DNA of 64,000 nt, taken from Haemaphysalis longicornis. Its lineage: Eukaryota > Arthropoda > Arachnida > Ixodida > Ixodidae. This document shows, in pieces, positions 10,990 through 21,698 of the stretch. The translations under genes were made by a program, and so were the position numbers. The stretch spans positions 23,574,551 through 23,638,550 of the forward strand of contig CM023448.1 in the NCBI GenBank assembly GCA_013339765.2. Direction: 5' to 3'. Positions within the stretch are counted from its first letter, which is position 1, and every line of letters begins with the position of its first letter. The notes beneath the pieces were generated by a model, which did not search any database, was not told where the DNA came from, and was given only the letters and a program-made list of their open reading frames with translations.

Positions 10990-12850
10990 TATTCTCTCTC
11001 TCTGGCTCAGTCACAAAATGCAGCGAGCGTCATAAGCGTCAAATATGTTTGTGATTATGAAAGTAGTGGCCGTAAAACAAAGTGGTCGGGCGAACTGAGT
11101 AGCCGTTGCGTTTTCTTGATGCTCTCACCGTGCTTAATTACGCTCATGCGTCATATATTCCAAGTTCGCTCTTAGTAGACTAAAGTAAGGATCGGCAACG
11201 TTTCGAGGTGTAGTGCCGAGTTGCATGAAGTCGAGACGGCGGAGGGCTGGACGGCAAATCGGGTGGGAAAGGGCAGGAAGGAAAAAGGAAAAAAAAAATC
11301 AGCGAATCGCCAATAATATTTGACAATAATCTGGCGATATGTGAACATGGGGGACAATGCTACTGAAAGCGATCAATTCTGATTGTCTCGCCGTCCAATC
11401 CCCTTTGGAGGACAAAACTGGCGTGTAGGCGTTCATATTAGCAAGGAACCCTGCATTAGAAGATAACCAACAGCCAGTGACGATCTTATGTAAATATTGG
11501 GCCGTGCACCATGTATGCGACTGTGTTATGTTACACATCTAAGCAGGCAACGGACTTGCGATTCTGTGCTTGATTCGCGTCCTTTAAGTGTGCTTAATTT
11601 GTTTATTTGACGGTATTGCCTCACCTACTCGCTAGTATACGTGTACCCCGGCGCTCTTAAACCGTGTAGCCGTAAAATTATTAAGTGAGAATCATATAGT
11701 TTACGAAAATACAAACAATTTTCCACTCGTTTTCGAGGCGTTGTCAGGACAGCAGCGTCCGCTGAATCGGCTGCGCTCCTCGCGTCCGCTGGCATGCTCC
11801 TGCTGAAGCGACCATTTACAGTTTTCCAGGCTCAGAAACATTCTGTTTATGCTACTTGTGAACTTTCCTTTGTCGCCCTCACGCAAGAAGAACGAGCCAT
11901 AGTTATCGTCAAGAAGTTAGACCACCCGACCTGGCCCACGCCGCGACGATCACGACAGCTCGCTAAAAAAAAAAAACTCAGATAAATCGGCTCGTTGTAC
12001 GGGATATTATTTTGTTTAGCCTTCTGCAACTACTTTAAGGGCATTTTATTTGGTATGCAGTCAATTAAACGCACCACAATGTGATTAAATTAAGTACGAC
12101 CAACTTTCGCTCTGGCTTGTAATTGAAAACGCATGGAGGGCGGTGGGGGTCGTCTGCTTTTGTACTACCCAGTGGCGTCGGCCACTAGGGGCGCTGCATG
12201 TCGCCAAAACTCCAGCGCAGGAGGTCTATCGTTATTAGGGGAGGAGGCCGTTCGCTGCATTAGCAACGTACACTACGTTCATTCCACTCGAGAACTTTTT
12301 CGCGCAGCATAAATTAATGAGAATCGATTGCCCATGTTATTACATCGTGCTCTACCAATTCCACTTGTCTTAAGCTCTATATCAGCAGTTCCTGAAACGA
12401 TTATCTCGCATAACAATGCGGACCCAGAATTACTTGACACCCGGATGGTCAGTACCATTTCCTCGAAGAAATTACTGTTTCCAAGCATTGGCACATAACA
12501 TTCCGCCCACATTAATCAGAAAAAGCGTCGAATTTGCGCGGCGGAGGTTCACGCGACATGCACTTACATGATGCTTATGTCAATGCTTATGGTTATGTAC
12601 CGCACAGGGTTTTATTCGCATATTTTTGCGTCTGTTGTGTTTGTATGCTTTCAGTAAGAAGTGAAAATGCGGGAAAAGTTTTGTCTGCCATTGCCTGCTA
12701 CACTTTGCACAGCCAAGGCTGCTATTACACACGTTTTTGCAAAAACGGATTTACTATATTACGTGATTGTATACATTTTGTTGTTTCCAATTTACATTTT
12801 ATGCATATGTGTCGCCATTCGGGCCCCTGGCCCCGCCAAGTGCGTCTAGC
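10990..12850. other. A4GALT intron 1, no gene recognised
   Basis: AT-rich with only short open frames. Around 12880-12920, AATAAAATTTCATTTGATTC resembles the 3' tail of a LINE, but no coding sequence precedes it. Nothing else can be supported. Confidence 0.4.
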
Positions 12851-12959
12851 AGCTTTTATGCCAGGTGGCCTTCAACATTGTAATGTTGAAAATAAAATTT
12901 CATTTGATTCGATTTGAATTCTACTGCAAGTTGCAATGGGGGGCGCGTTAAAATCGTGC

Positions 12960-13103
12960 AAATACGGTAATCTGTTTCTGCTTCGGGAACGTGTTCGGGA
13001 AGCAGGTGACATGCAACCGCAGAGTAAAATGGCGCACCTGCGTGTTCCCTTTCGTTGGCTGGTGCGTGGGTCCCCAAGGGTGTCCCGAAATTGGGTCGTG
13101 CCA
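12960..13103 (+). repeat. 144-bp dispersed repeat, copy 2
   Basis: The second copy of the repeat at 9404-9547, in the same orientation, ends 97 bp before A4GALT exon 2. It has the same start and end points as the first copy, which fixes the unit length at 144 bp. The short distance to the acceptor means its insertion could affect splicing of exon 2, but the acceptor itself (TTTCCGCGTGCAG) is intact. Confidence 0.8.
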
Positions 13104-13200
13104 GCTGCAGCCTCACAGCACTTCAGTGGAATGAGCTTGGCGAAGGGCAGCGTCAGGGTGGGCTTTAATCCCGAGTCCATTGTTGCCTTTCCGCGTGCAG

Positions 13201-13390
13201 GTCGGTGCACATGAGCCAGGCGATTCGAGGTGTCCTGGTCTGGAGGCACGGCGGCATTTACGCAGACCTCGACGTCGTCGTGCGAAGGCCGATGGCCAAG
13301 CTGCGAAACTCCGTCGGCAAAGAGGACAACTCTTCAGCGACCCTCAACACGGCAGTGATGGTTCTACGAAAGCGGCACCCCGTTCTGAAG
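13201..13390 (+). CDS. A4GALT: A4GALT-like glycosyltransferase, DXD exon
   Basis: This 190-nt exon lies between a CAG acceptor at 13198-13200 and a GTACAT donor at 13391. It encodes the catalytic heart of the family: SQAIRGVLVWRHGGIYADLD, where the YADLD stretch is the DXD motif that binds the metal and UDP-sugar. It ends with TAVMVLRKRHPVLK, the conserved segment before the third exon. The family is Pfam Gly_transf_sug/Gb3_synth, type II Golgi membrane enzymes. The intron before it is 11.6 kb and full of mobile elements. In ticks, members of this family have been linked to synthesis of the alpha-Gal epitope; that is family knowledge, not something this sequence proves. Confidence 0.93.
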
Positions 13391-13451
13391 GTACATGTGC
13401 ACGTTTCAGGGCCCTTTTATGCCGGCGTACATTTCAATTCCGTACGTGCAG

Positions 13452-13623
13452 CTGATGATGGAGGACATGGCCCGGATGTACAGCCCCGTCAGCTGGTCGC
13501 ACGCGAGTGCGTCTTCCCTCCTGCGCGTGCTGCACGAGCACTACCGGTGCGTCAACGGCGAATCTGCGGAGTTCGCCCCTTCCGAGGAGCGGCGCTGTGT
13601 TCCCCACAGCGCGGAGGCGAAGG
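13452..13623 (+). CDS. A4GALT: A4GALT-like glycosyltransferase, third visible exon
   Basis: The preceding intron is only 61 bp (13391-13451), with a GTACAT donor and a GTGCAG acceptor. Reading through it would shift the frame, which supports removal. The exon encodes LMMEDMARMYSPVSW and SSLLRVLHEHYRC, matching the helix and cysteine region of the Gb3 synthase domain. The stretch that usually carries a Gly-Pro pair in vertebrate enzymes reads SHASASS here. It ends AAG-G before a GTAAGG donor and joins exon 4 to read AKGNWNQG. Confidence 0.9.
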
Positions 13624-13860
13624 GTAAGGTGGGAGTTCATGAACGACGTTAGCGTTTTTTCAAGCACAGCTTATGTGTAGTTCAGTACACAAAAGTTTAA
13701 ACTTACGGGTCGGTACGTGATCGTAGGAATGAAAACAGTGCTGCGGACGAGACACAAGAAGGACGGGAATGAAAAAATAAAGCAGTTTCCCCCGACGGCG
13801 AGGCTGTAAAGTGGGGAGCAGGGATCCTCCAAAGGGGCTGTGGCCCCCTCTGTTGACTAT

Positions 13861-14165
13861 ACTCAGTGACAACTTAAGAACGGCACCCGAAAGTTGCCGC
13901 TCCGCCTTATCACCGTAGCCGGATGTTTCTCCGCGCGGCGCAAGTAGGGCGTTACTGGAATATTTTGAACATGGCGTGAGCCGTTCCCGTGATTTTTTGG
14001 ACTTAATATGCTTATAAACGACTCCAGTGACGACAAACAAACTGCGTGAGACAAGGCAGACGATATCACGCATTCATAGCACCCCTTTCAAAACGCGCGC
14101 ACTGACGTCAGGTCCCGTGCTTTGGCGGAGTGATACACTACATGAGGTGGTGCCGTTGTGAGTAT
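13861..14165. mobile_element. MITE, TA-flanked family, copy 2
   Basis: The element starts near TATACTCAGTGACAACTT and ends with the inverted form GCCGTTGTGAGTATA. The interior is closely similar to the copy at 39051-39372, for example CGGATGTTTCTCCGCGCGGC and ATGGCGTGAGCCGTTCCCG. No protein is encoded. It lies in A4GALT intron 3. Confidence 0.75.
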
Positions 14166-14619
14166 AACCGTTTATTTTTCGTTATCAGCGTGGCGTTGAT
14201 ACCGAAAGTAGTCAAAAGAGCGCGCCGCAGCTCCTGAAAAAGTTTTCTGAGTGGCTTGCGTACATGTTTGCGGCCTAGCAGCGGCAGGTCAACGGCGCAG
14301 CGCAAGGATCACCGCAACACTTCGCATATGACGGTCACGTTTGCATTGCGCCGCAATGGGATTGACACGGGCTTCGTAAAGCGAGGGTTCCAGTTTCTAT
14401 CTCGACCAGAGGAAGCAGCGACCTTTTCGGAGCTGTGTTTGGAACGATAACTGTTCCCTCCACCTCTGCTTCCTTGTAAAGTGGCGCAGTTGACTCGTTT
14501 TTTCTGAGGGGTGGACGTGATGCGAGGCGCATCCGGCGCATGGTGTAGGCGTGGTTGGCGTAGAGAGCCGGCGGGCTGCTCGCAATTTTCGGTGCTCGCT
14601 GTAACTCGATTCAATCGTT

Positions 14620-14770
14620 ATACCGATATCGCGGCACTGGAGTATTGTAATAAGCGGTTTATTTTCCCGTGGAAAGCATACAAAGGCGGACGGTGCCATA
14701 GCTGTTCATCGTTATATCTGTAATATATTGTTACAAACGATATACCGTTATAAGTTCGACTCGACTGTAT
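14620..14770 (+). repeat. Dispersed repeat family F, copy 1
   Basis: The block with ATTGTAATAAGCGG, GGCGGACGGTGCCATAG and CGTTATAAGTTCGACTCG recurs in diverged form at 62240-62385, and a short piece (TGTTATAAGTGGG) lies near 60300. No coding sequence is associated with it. Confidence 0.55.
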
Positions 14771-15357
14771 ATGTCTGGGTGCTCCTGCGTTGTGCGCAGG
14801 TTTACATTGGGCTTCAGACGGATCACGGAACGGCAGTTGCATTCGCATTGGATGTGGAAACGTTTTGATTGGAGGTTGTCTGGGTGTTTTCTGGAGTTTT
14901 AGTGATGCCCCGGATGGGGTGTTACGCGATGGGTGATCTGTCGGCACGTCGCCAACTCCTTGTGGCCTCATTGTCCTACAAACCTCATGCCTTACTGTGG
15001 ACGAATGCTGCCCTCCAGGGAGGAATAGGCCGGGTGCACGCACAATTTACATGGTTCCTGCTTAGGTGCTTGGTTGTCAGTGTGCCATGTGTCGTCTCTG
15101 CCGCCCAGCCCGGCCCCTAGGGGAAGTTTCTGCAGGCTTTCTGAGAATCCGTTATGAGGACGATTGTTTTGGTTTGTCTCAGGGCTATAGGGCTACAGTT
15201 AGCTGTTATGCTTGCTGTGTTGCGGCTCAGGGCAGAGTGGCGCCGATCACGATGTCTGTCTGTTCCGTTACCACCACAGTTTTTGCCATGGCCTTCCGTG
15301 GTATGTGTTGCGTCCGGGTAGGCAACCATCAGGAAGGACCCATACAGGGCTCTGGCC

Positions 15358-16001
15358 AAGGGTTGCCACTTGCCCGGTTTCTGACCGGCCTGACCGGCTT
15401 TTTCGACGGCGGGCCGGTTGCCGGTCCGGGCCAGTGAAACCATCCGTCATTGGCCAGTTTCTTAGCCATCGTGCTGCGATTATTTTTGTGCGTTTCATAA
15501 GCGTCAATTCAGCAACTACGACGATAAATGTGTCTACAAGCTGCTGCGCGGGAAGAAAAAATATGGGCGAGCGCGCTGCCTGAGATACAGGGGGACCAAG
15601 GGGAGGAACAACACAACGAAATGCCGCCGCCGTGGCTAGGTGGCACAATATTGCGTGTATTGCGTACTAATATTGCGCGTGTATGTATAGTGAAATGTGA
15701 AATACCTTATGCCGTAGGCATTGCATCCTTACTAACGTTCGTTTGGTGGATTCAGATGCAAAGAGCTTTTAGTAGGACTGAAGTATGTGCGGTTACTTTT
15801 CAGTGCAGCACATTCATGGCAATAACCAACTTTCAATGGAAACGTTATGTTGATTTCTCTCTAGTAAAACGGTACACTAACTTGCATTGCATGTCTAGAA
15901 AACACGCGTCTTTTTTTAACACAAATTCCACCTTCTCTATGAGCCCCCCCCCCCCTCTCCCGCAGGGCCGATTTTTCGTGCGGGGAAAGGTGGCAGCCCC
16001 A
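15358..16001. mobile_element. Non-autonomous hAT-like element, copy 1
   Basis: The left end AAGGGTTGCCAC and right end GTGGCAGCCCCA are inverted matches, and the interior is homologous to 38511-39013. The flanks CTCTGGCC (15350-15357) and CTTTGGCC (16002-16009) match at seven of eight positions, as expected for an aged 8-bp hAT target duplication. It holds C-rich tracts and no transposase frame. It lies in A4GALT intron 3. Confidence 0.75.
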
Positions 16002-16009
16002 CTTTGGCC

Positions 16010-17413
16010 TTCGCCTCGGGGTTCCCTCGATGATGATAGCGGGAGATGAGGCGTAGCCAATATCCTTGGGCGCGATAGCGTCTGTTACATAAGGGACCCG
16101 ACAGATGGCGCCACGCAGTCAAGCCGAGTGCGTAGACCGCAAGCCACAACCCACGGTGTAAGAGCCCCAACCAAGGCACCGGCAAGAAGAGTCCCCAACG
16201 CGAGTCTCCCCTCAGCCTCCCTTGGGCGGTGGCAGGCGGTGAACTTTGAGCAGACGAGACATTGGGTTTCGTCCGCGCCCTCCGCCAGTTCACTTTCTCT
16301 TCCTTCAGCCGTGCTGCCGCGTGTACTCTCTATTAACCATTTAGCATCACAGTACAACCGAACTCCAGTGTTCTTTACGCGAACCCACAACTAAACAGCG
16401 TTTAGAGAATTCCACATGATTTGTTCGAGAACTTCATCTCCTGACTTCATCGCCTGATTCACCGACACATTGGTACGTAGCCAAGGACGACACAGATTTC
16501 TGCAAGGCACGAAAGTTTATTGGATCGAAGTTAAGTGTCCCGCTAAGAACTCAAAGAAAACAATTGAGTGTCGGCGAGTCGAATGCCGCGGCGTTTTTCC
16601 TGCAAGCAACTGTCATTCCTCGCTCTACTTTCTGGAGCGGTGGAATTACATGGAGGGAAAATAAGAGCATTGCTGATTAAGTGATGACAGAGCACAACGC
16701 TATCCCTACCAAATAAGATAACAGCTCGTGCGGAAAACACGCGCTTCGCTTGGAACATAGGTAAGACAATCAGGCGCGGCCAGGCGCTGGCAGCAAAACA
16801 CACAGGTAAACAATACAGAAGTCGTGCTTTGCGGCAATATAGAGAGAGAGCTTTCGTACGGAGAAATCCACGTGTATCTTTCCTCCGCCCGGATTCCCGC
16901 AGAACGCTCAGTGCTTGACGCGTTCTTACTACAAGCGTACACTGGTCAGCAGGGGAAGGAAATTCGGTAGTGGAGACAGGTCGAAAACGTTCGCTGCCAC
17001 GTTTGAGCAGTGCAGGGGGGCGGTGGTGGATCGCTAACCTTGAGCAAAAATACTACTACGCCGTGTCTTGCAAGGTCATTCATCGCGTCGCGTTGACCTT
17101 GAGTCGCGGGAAGCCAAGTGTGACCGGTATGGCGTCACGCCACGTGAACCGCTGCGGAGAAGCGTTGCAACCGGGCGCCCTCGAAGCCTTGCCGCTGCAG
17201 TACCACGTGACTAGGCGAAGATTTAATGCCTGCTTAGCCGGCGCTCGGTCGCTTTGGCGCGCCGGCTGGCCAGTCAAGCCTGCACTTCCAGCATGAAACA
17301 CTGTGTGCGTAGTCTTTACAAAACCAAGCCACACAGACCTTTCGCTCGTGATGACCACGTTTACAAGTGCTAATAGTGCCCCATTTTTTGTGTCCTGCTC
17401 TTCTCGCCCGAAG
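16010..17413. other. Rest of A4GALT intron 3
   Basis: Short open frames only, none recognisable. The region is of mixed GC content and contains no terminal repeats I could pair. The acceptor for the last exon is at 17411-17413. Confidence 0.4.
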
Positions 17414-17679
17414 GAAACTGGAACCAGGGCGCCTCCGACGAAGACGCGGTGACCCTCCATCCCTTCGAGGCCTTCAACCCCGTGCACTTTTCGGAGCGGA
17501 ACCACTACTGGTACCGGAACTTCGCCAACCAGACGCTGCGCGCAGTGAACAGCAGCTACGTGCTTCACCTGTGGGCGGCCGAGCGCACAAGCTTCACCGG
17601 ACCTCCCGAGGAGGGCTCTGCGTACGCGCACGAAGCTCGGATCAACTGTCCGAGGGTGTACGGAGTGTACGGAGGGTGA
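17414..17679 (+). CDS. A4GALT: A4GALT-like glycosyltransferase, terminal exon
   Basis: The last exon starts after CCCGAAG and ends with TGA at 17677-17679. It encodes the C-terminal Gb3 synthase region: VTLHPFEAFNPVHFSE, WYRNFANQTLRAVNSSYVLH and LWAAERTSF. The proline-phenylalanine 'HPFEAF' and the 'HLW' segment are family landmarks. The 780 nt of the four exons stay in frame throughout, giving 259 codons plus the stop; with missing 5' exons the protein would reach the usual 330-360 residues. An AATAAA lies 60 bp after the stop. No disruption is seen, so the gene is probably functional. Confidence 0.92.
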
Positions 17680-17739
17680 CGTGGGCTGGGCACGTTCGCT
17701 TTTTATTCCTTTTGTCTCTTGTCTGATATTATGGTTGAA

Positions 17740-17745
17740 AATAAA
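17740..17745 (+). terminator. Poly(A) signal of the A4GALT-like gene
   Basis: A canonical AATAAA sits 60 bp downstream of the stop codon at 17679, a normal distance for a short 3' UTR. Direct sequence match. Confidence 0.7.
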
Positions 17746-17913
17746 AGAAATAAGCCTCTAAACTGAGTGTTGTTTAATTTTAAATTATTCCACTTATGTC
17801 CAGTGTTTCACAGAGAAAGCTTTAAAGACCTTCGTGAAAAAAGCCCTAATCTCTTGCTGGCGGCAGAAAATGTGTTTAAATATGCACGTGTATATATTTC
17901 CCCGCGTTGATAT

Positions 17914-18043
17914 ATGTGTCTAGTCTACCGGCAACCGGGAGAAATACCCAGCCGAATTTCTGCCGGCACTCGTTTCTCATTGGCTTACAAAGTCACGTGA
18001 TGCTTCCCTTGAAAATAAGAGCTTTCATTATTCTCACGTCACC
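17914..18043 (+). repeat. Left terminal inverted repeat of the Mutator-like element
   Basis: It starts ATGTGTCTAGTCTACCGG and passes through TTCTCATTGGCTTACAA. The reverse complement of 22482-22611 has the same blocks in the same order. Such long subterminal repeats are typical of Mutator-like elements and normally hold transposase binding sites. Confidence 0.85.
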
Positions 18044-18203
18044 TAACCTGCACTGGGTTTGGAGCGTTTTGTCAGCTCACGAGCCTTACTTGCTTTCAAA
18101 GTTGTCCTAGCGAAGCGGTTCGTGCGCTGTAGATGCACCCTTCGGACTGATGTATTTTTGCTTGTTGTACTGGCTTTCGTGCGCAGTTCTGCTTACGGTA
18201 TGT

Positions 18204-18396
18204 CGGCCAGCCAGTGGTTTGGGTCAGGCCGTGTACTCCGTCCTGCTGTTGCCGAACAAAATAAACGATGCAGCGGTAAGCCAGGCCCTTTACTCCGTCC
18301 GTGGCTGTGTGCCGGAACAAAAAATAACGAGCAGCGGTAACGCCAGGCCCTTGTACTCCGTGCGTACGGTTGCCGGAACAAAGCAACGATGCATCT
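18204..18396 (+). repeat. Three tandem units of about 60 bp
   Basis: Each unit contains TACTCCGT, then TTGCCGGAACAAA or TGTGCCGGAACAAA, then ACGATGCAGCGGTA or a variant. TACTCCG recurs at 18234, 18291 and 18354. The array lies between the left terminal repeat and the first recognisable coding sequence, where a promoter or leader would be. Its role is unknown. Confidence 0.7.
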
Positions 18397-18641
18397 GTGC
18401 TCACTGTTGGTGAACGGTTTGAGTCTTTTGCTGAACTGGAACAGAGGATCACGAGATACAGCACTGCAAACTCCGGGCAACTTTGGAAAAGGGATGCAAG
18501 GACTATCGAGGCGGCAAAAAAGCGCGTCGGGAAAATTGCATCCAAGATGCCTGCAGCATTGAAGTACTACCAACTTCGATTTTGCTGCATCCACGGCGGC
18601 ATGAAATTCGTCAGCAGCAACAAGGGTGCACGCAAATCATC
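18370..18641 (+). pseudogene. ZSWIM1/3-like transposase, exon 1
   Basis: The frame reads VGERFESFAELEQRITRY and then KYYQLRFCCIHGG, matching the N-terminal domain of ZSWIM3-like proteins, in which the phrase 'F-S-F-E' precedes a Y-rich segment. It ends TCATC before a consensus GTAAGT donor at 18642 and joins exon 2 to read ARKSSTFKKDCE. No ATG precedes the domain in this frame, so the true start is either in an unseen exon or lost. The frame runs directly out of the 60-bp tandem array. Marked as a pseudogene because exon 2 is broken. Confidence 0.75.
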
Positions 18642-19208
18642 GTAAGTCCCTCTTCGCCTATTTCCTATCGTGCAGTCGTGGGAGTCCTGCATCAGTCTCA
18701 GTAGTTCAGTTCAAGTTCGTGCGTGTAGAATCTGTGCGTGAGGGACAAGTTTTCTGCACGACCTGCACAACAAAGGTGTCGTGAACTGGCTTGGAGCTGC
18801 CACGCTGACAGATGGAGAGGCGCAGTACACGTGCTGCACTCGTACGTGGAGGAGCAGGGTGCTGTGGGCTCTAACTGGTCCAGTCAGGGCAGGCAACTCA
18901 AGGAGAGCGAGGCGTGTGTCGGTGCCGCCTTCATTTGTGTGCTACTGCAGTAGCTGGGATATTCCGCTGCCAGGAACCGTTACGTCGTGCCCTCAATGTT
19001 TGTCCCGCGGCTGTTCGCAGCACATGTTCCAGGGCCGCGCTTTGGCAGCATGCCATTGCATATCGTAGAAAAGCTTGCTCCTGGGCCTGTTGGTACATTG
19101 CATGAGTGAGCATTGAATGCTCTAACCATGTGGGCCCTTTCTGGTTTGTGAGCCACTCTTGCGATTGGGCTGGATTTACAGTTCTCTTTTGCCGTCCTTT
19201 ATTTGCAG

Positions 19209-21556
19209 GACATTCAAGAAGGACTGCGAGTTCAGCATTTACGTAGCAGCCAACAAAGAGGGAAGTCACCTGGAGGTCCGCTCTGTTAACCTCGAGCACA
19301 ACCATCCCGTGGCACCACAACTCTTTCAACAGCTTCCCCAGCAGAGATGATTACCCCCTGACCTCAAGGCCAAGGCCCGTCATTTCTTGAAGCTAAGAGC
19401 AAACAAGATGCTGGTGAGGGAGCAAATACAAAGAGAGAGCGGCCATGCTGTTTCGCTGAAAGACCTTTCGAACATTTCCGCAGAAGGAAAACGTGCTGAG
19501 CCAAGGAATAACTTGCCTGAAGTTGTGCGCATCCTGCAGGAAAAACACAAGGCAGCGGTTCGTCTGCTCACCGACGATAACAATGAGTTACAGTCACTCT
19601 ACCTTCAGGATGAGCACATGAAAGCATCATTTGAAGCGTATCCAGAGCTCATATTTGTGGATGCCACTTACAAGCTGCTGGACACCCGAATGGCATGCTT
19701 TTTGGTAATAATTGAGAATGGCAATGGCGAAAGTGAAATTGTGGCGGTTGGACTCTTTGGAAGAGAAGATGCAGAAACACTGCACTGGTTTTTCGAGGCC
19801 TTCAAAGCCTTAAATCCTCAGTGGGAAGCAGTCAGGGTGACGATGGCCGACAAAGACATCAAGGAACGCCAGGTTGTGAAGCAGCAGTTTCCGTTGTCAG
19901 CATTGCACATTTGTGCCTTTCATACACTTCAGGCCTTTCGTCGAGAGGTCAGCGTCCTAAAACTTGGCATCACAAAAGGCGAGCAGGAGACAGCTCTCGA
20001 CATCCTGCAGCGGATGTTATATGCAAATAGTGAAGAGCAGTACCAGGAACTATATTCTCTACTGCAGATGTCTGCTTCACAATCTGTGGTGGAGTATTTT
20101 AATGAGAACTGGCACTCCATCCACCCAGAGTGGGTAATGGGCTTGAAGTGGTTGCACGGGAACTTTTTTAACTCTACAAACAATCGTGTTGTGAGTATGA
20201 ATTGCAAACTAAAAAAGCTTGTCGAACGTTTCAGCTCTCTTGAAAAGTTGGTAACAGCTTGTATTCACTCATTGCAACACAGCGAAATGAGAGGGAATGC
20301 AAGGCTGGAGCAATGGTGCAGAAACACCGTGTTGTAACCACTTGTGACGAAGCAAGTGTTCAGTACTCTAGATTGCTGACGCCCTATGATCGTGTAAAAG
20401 AAGAACTGGATGTCAAGAAAAGCCCTGCTACACACACTGATGCACAGAAGTTTTGCACAGGAACTGACTACTGTGCCTGTGCTTTCAGGACAGCAATGCT
20501 GCTGCCTTGTACGCAGATTTTTGCTCTAAGGGACGAATTGAACATGCCATGGTTTGAGCAGGCACTTTGTGCTGAGAGGTGATTCTTGGATGGATACATC
20601 CGCAGCTATGGTTCGACAGGAAATGTGGACCACGATGAAGCAGAGCCCCTACAGGTTGCCACTCGAGTAGATGAAAGAACTCTCTCTGGCCTCCAGAAGT
20701 ACAAGAAGGCAGCTGGGATCGCATTAAATCTGGCCGAGGTGGCAGCGGAAGGCTCCACAGCTTCATCCAAAGATAGGATGAAAGTCCTAGAAAGTGTACT
20801 TGAGAGCTGGCGAGATGGAAAAGAAGTCACTGCCGCCGTGGTGCGATCGCCACAACCGCTAACTGGCCTTTTGAACGGTTGTGACACAATGACCAGCATA
20901 GACGCTACAGCTGAGAAAGCATCATTTGTCCGGAATAATCGCAGAACCTGAGCCCAGCATCAGTCTTCCCGGAGGCTCATGTACAAATAATGAAGTGCAG
21001 GCATATGGGCAAACGGACCAAGGAAACGGAGAGCCTACAGTAGGACCCTTGGACACTCTAGAAAAACTCAAGGTGCCCGTGGCCATGAGGAAGTGTGGTC
21101 GACCAAAAGGCCAAGCCTTTACAGTCATAGGGCTACCAAAAAAGCGCAAACGAACTGGTGAAATGCCCTATGCGAAGCTTCCTCTCAAAGAAAAACAAAT
21201 CAAGCTGCTCACATGGTTAACCGGAGCTGAGAAGGCAGCAGAAGCGATGCCGAGGCAAGCTGCTTGGGGAAGAGACGGTTGAACAGAGGCCACACCATGT
21301 TCCTGACGGCATTCGGGATGAATGTGTAGATGTCAGCCTTACACGGCGCTTTTTCAGCGACGATGCGTGGCAAGCTGTACAGATGGTAGTGAAGATGAAT
21401 GAGGAGGAGCCATGGACGTGCCATGAATGCAAGACACACTTGCATGATGAGAAGTCTGTAATGTGTGACTGGTGCTTGTGCTGGAGCCACCAAACATGTG
21501 CCGGGCTCAAGCACACTCCGAAGGCAAAGCTTTGGAAATGCAGGGAATGCAATTGA
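19209..21556 (+). pseudogene. ZSWIM1/3-like MULE transposase, exon 2
   Basis: The exon follows a TTTGCAG acceptor. In order it encodes the end of the N-terminal domain (FSIYVAANKEG, LEHNHPVA), a MULE-type RNase H fold with LIFVDATYKLLD, TMADKDIKERQ and ALHICAFHTLQAF (D, D and CxxH landmarks), a SWIM zinc finger CACAFRTAMLLPCTQ at about 20476-20520, and a C-terminal PHD-like finger, WTCHECKT to WKCRECN, ending at TGA 21554-21556. It is broken by TGA at 19348-19350 and 20580-20582 and by frame changes near 20330, 20935 and 21260. The SWIM motif ends CxQ instead of CxH. Long intact blocks imply recent decay. A domesticated gene with assembly errors is less likely given the terminal repeats. Confidence 0.85.
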
Positions 21557-21692
21557 AGTCCCCCAGATGTCCTGTGTAGCTTGAAATGTTCTGCTTGTTT
21601 TGAAATGATTGTTTTTTAATCACTGTTTCGGAACGTTTTTTTGTGTTGTAAGTGCTAAAAAGACACCTTTCATGAAGTGCAATTTCAAAACG

Positions 21693-21698
21693 AATAAA
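21693..21698 (+). terminator. Poly(A) signal of the ZSWIM-like transposase gene
   Basis: AATAAA lies 137 bp after the stop codon at 21556 and inside the terminal repeats, so it fits the 3' end of the transposon's own transcript. Confidence 0.5.
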
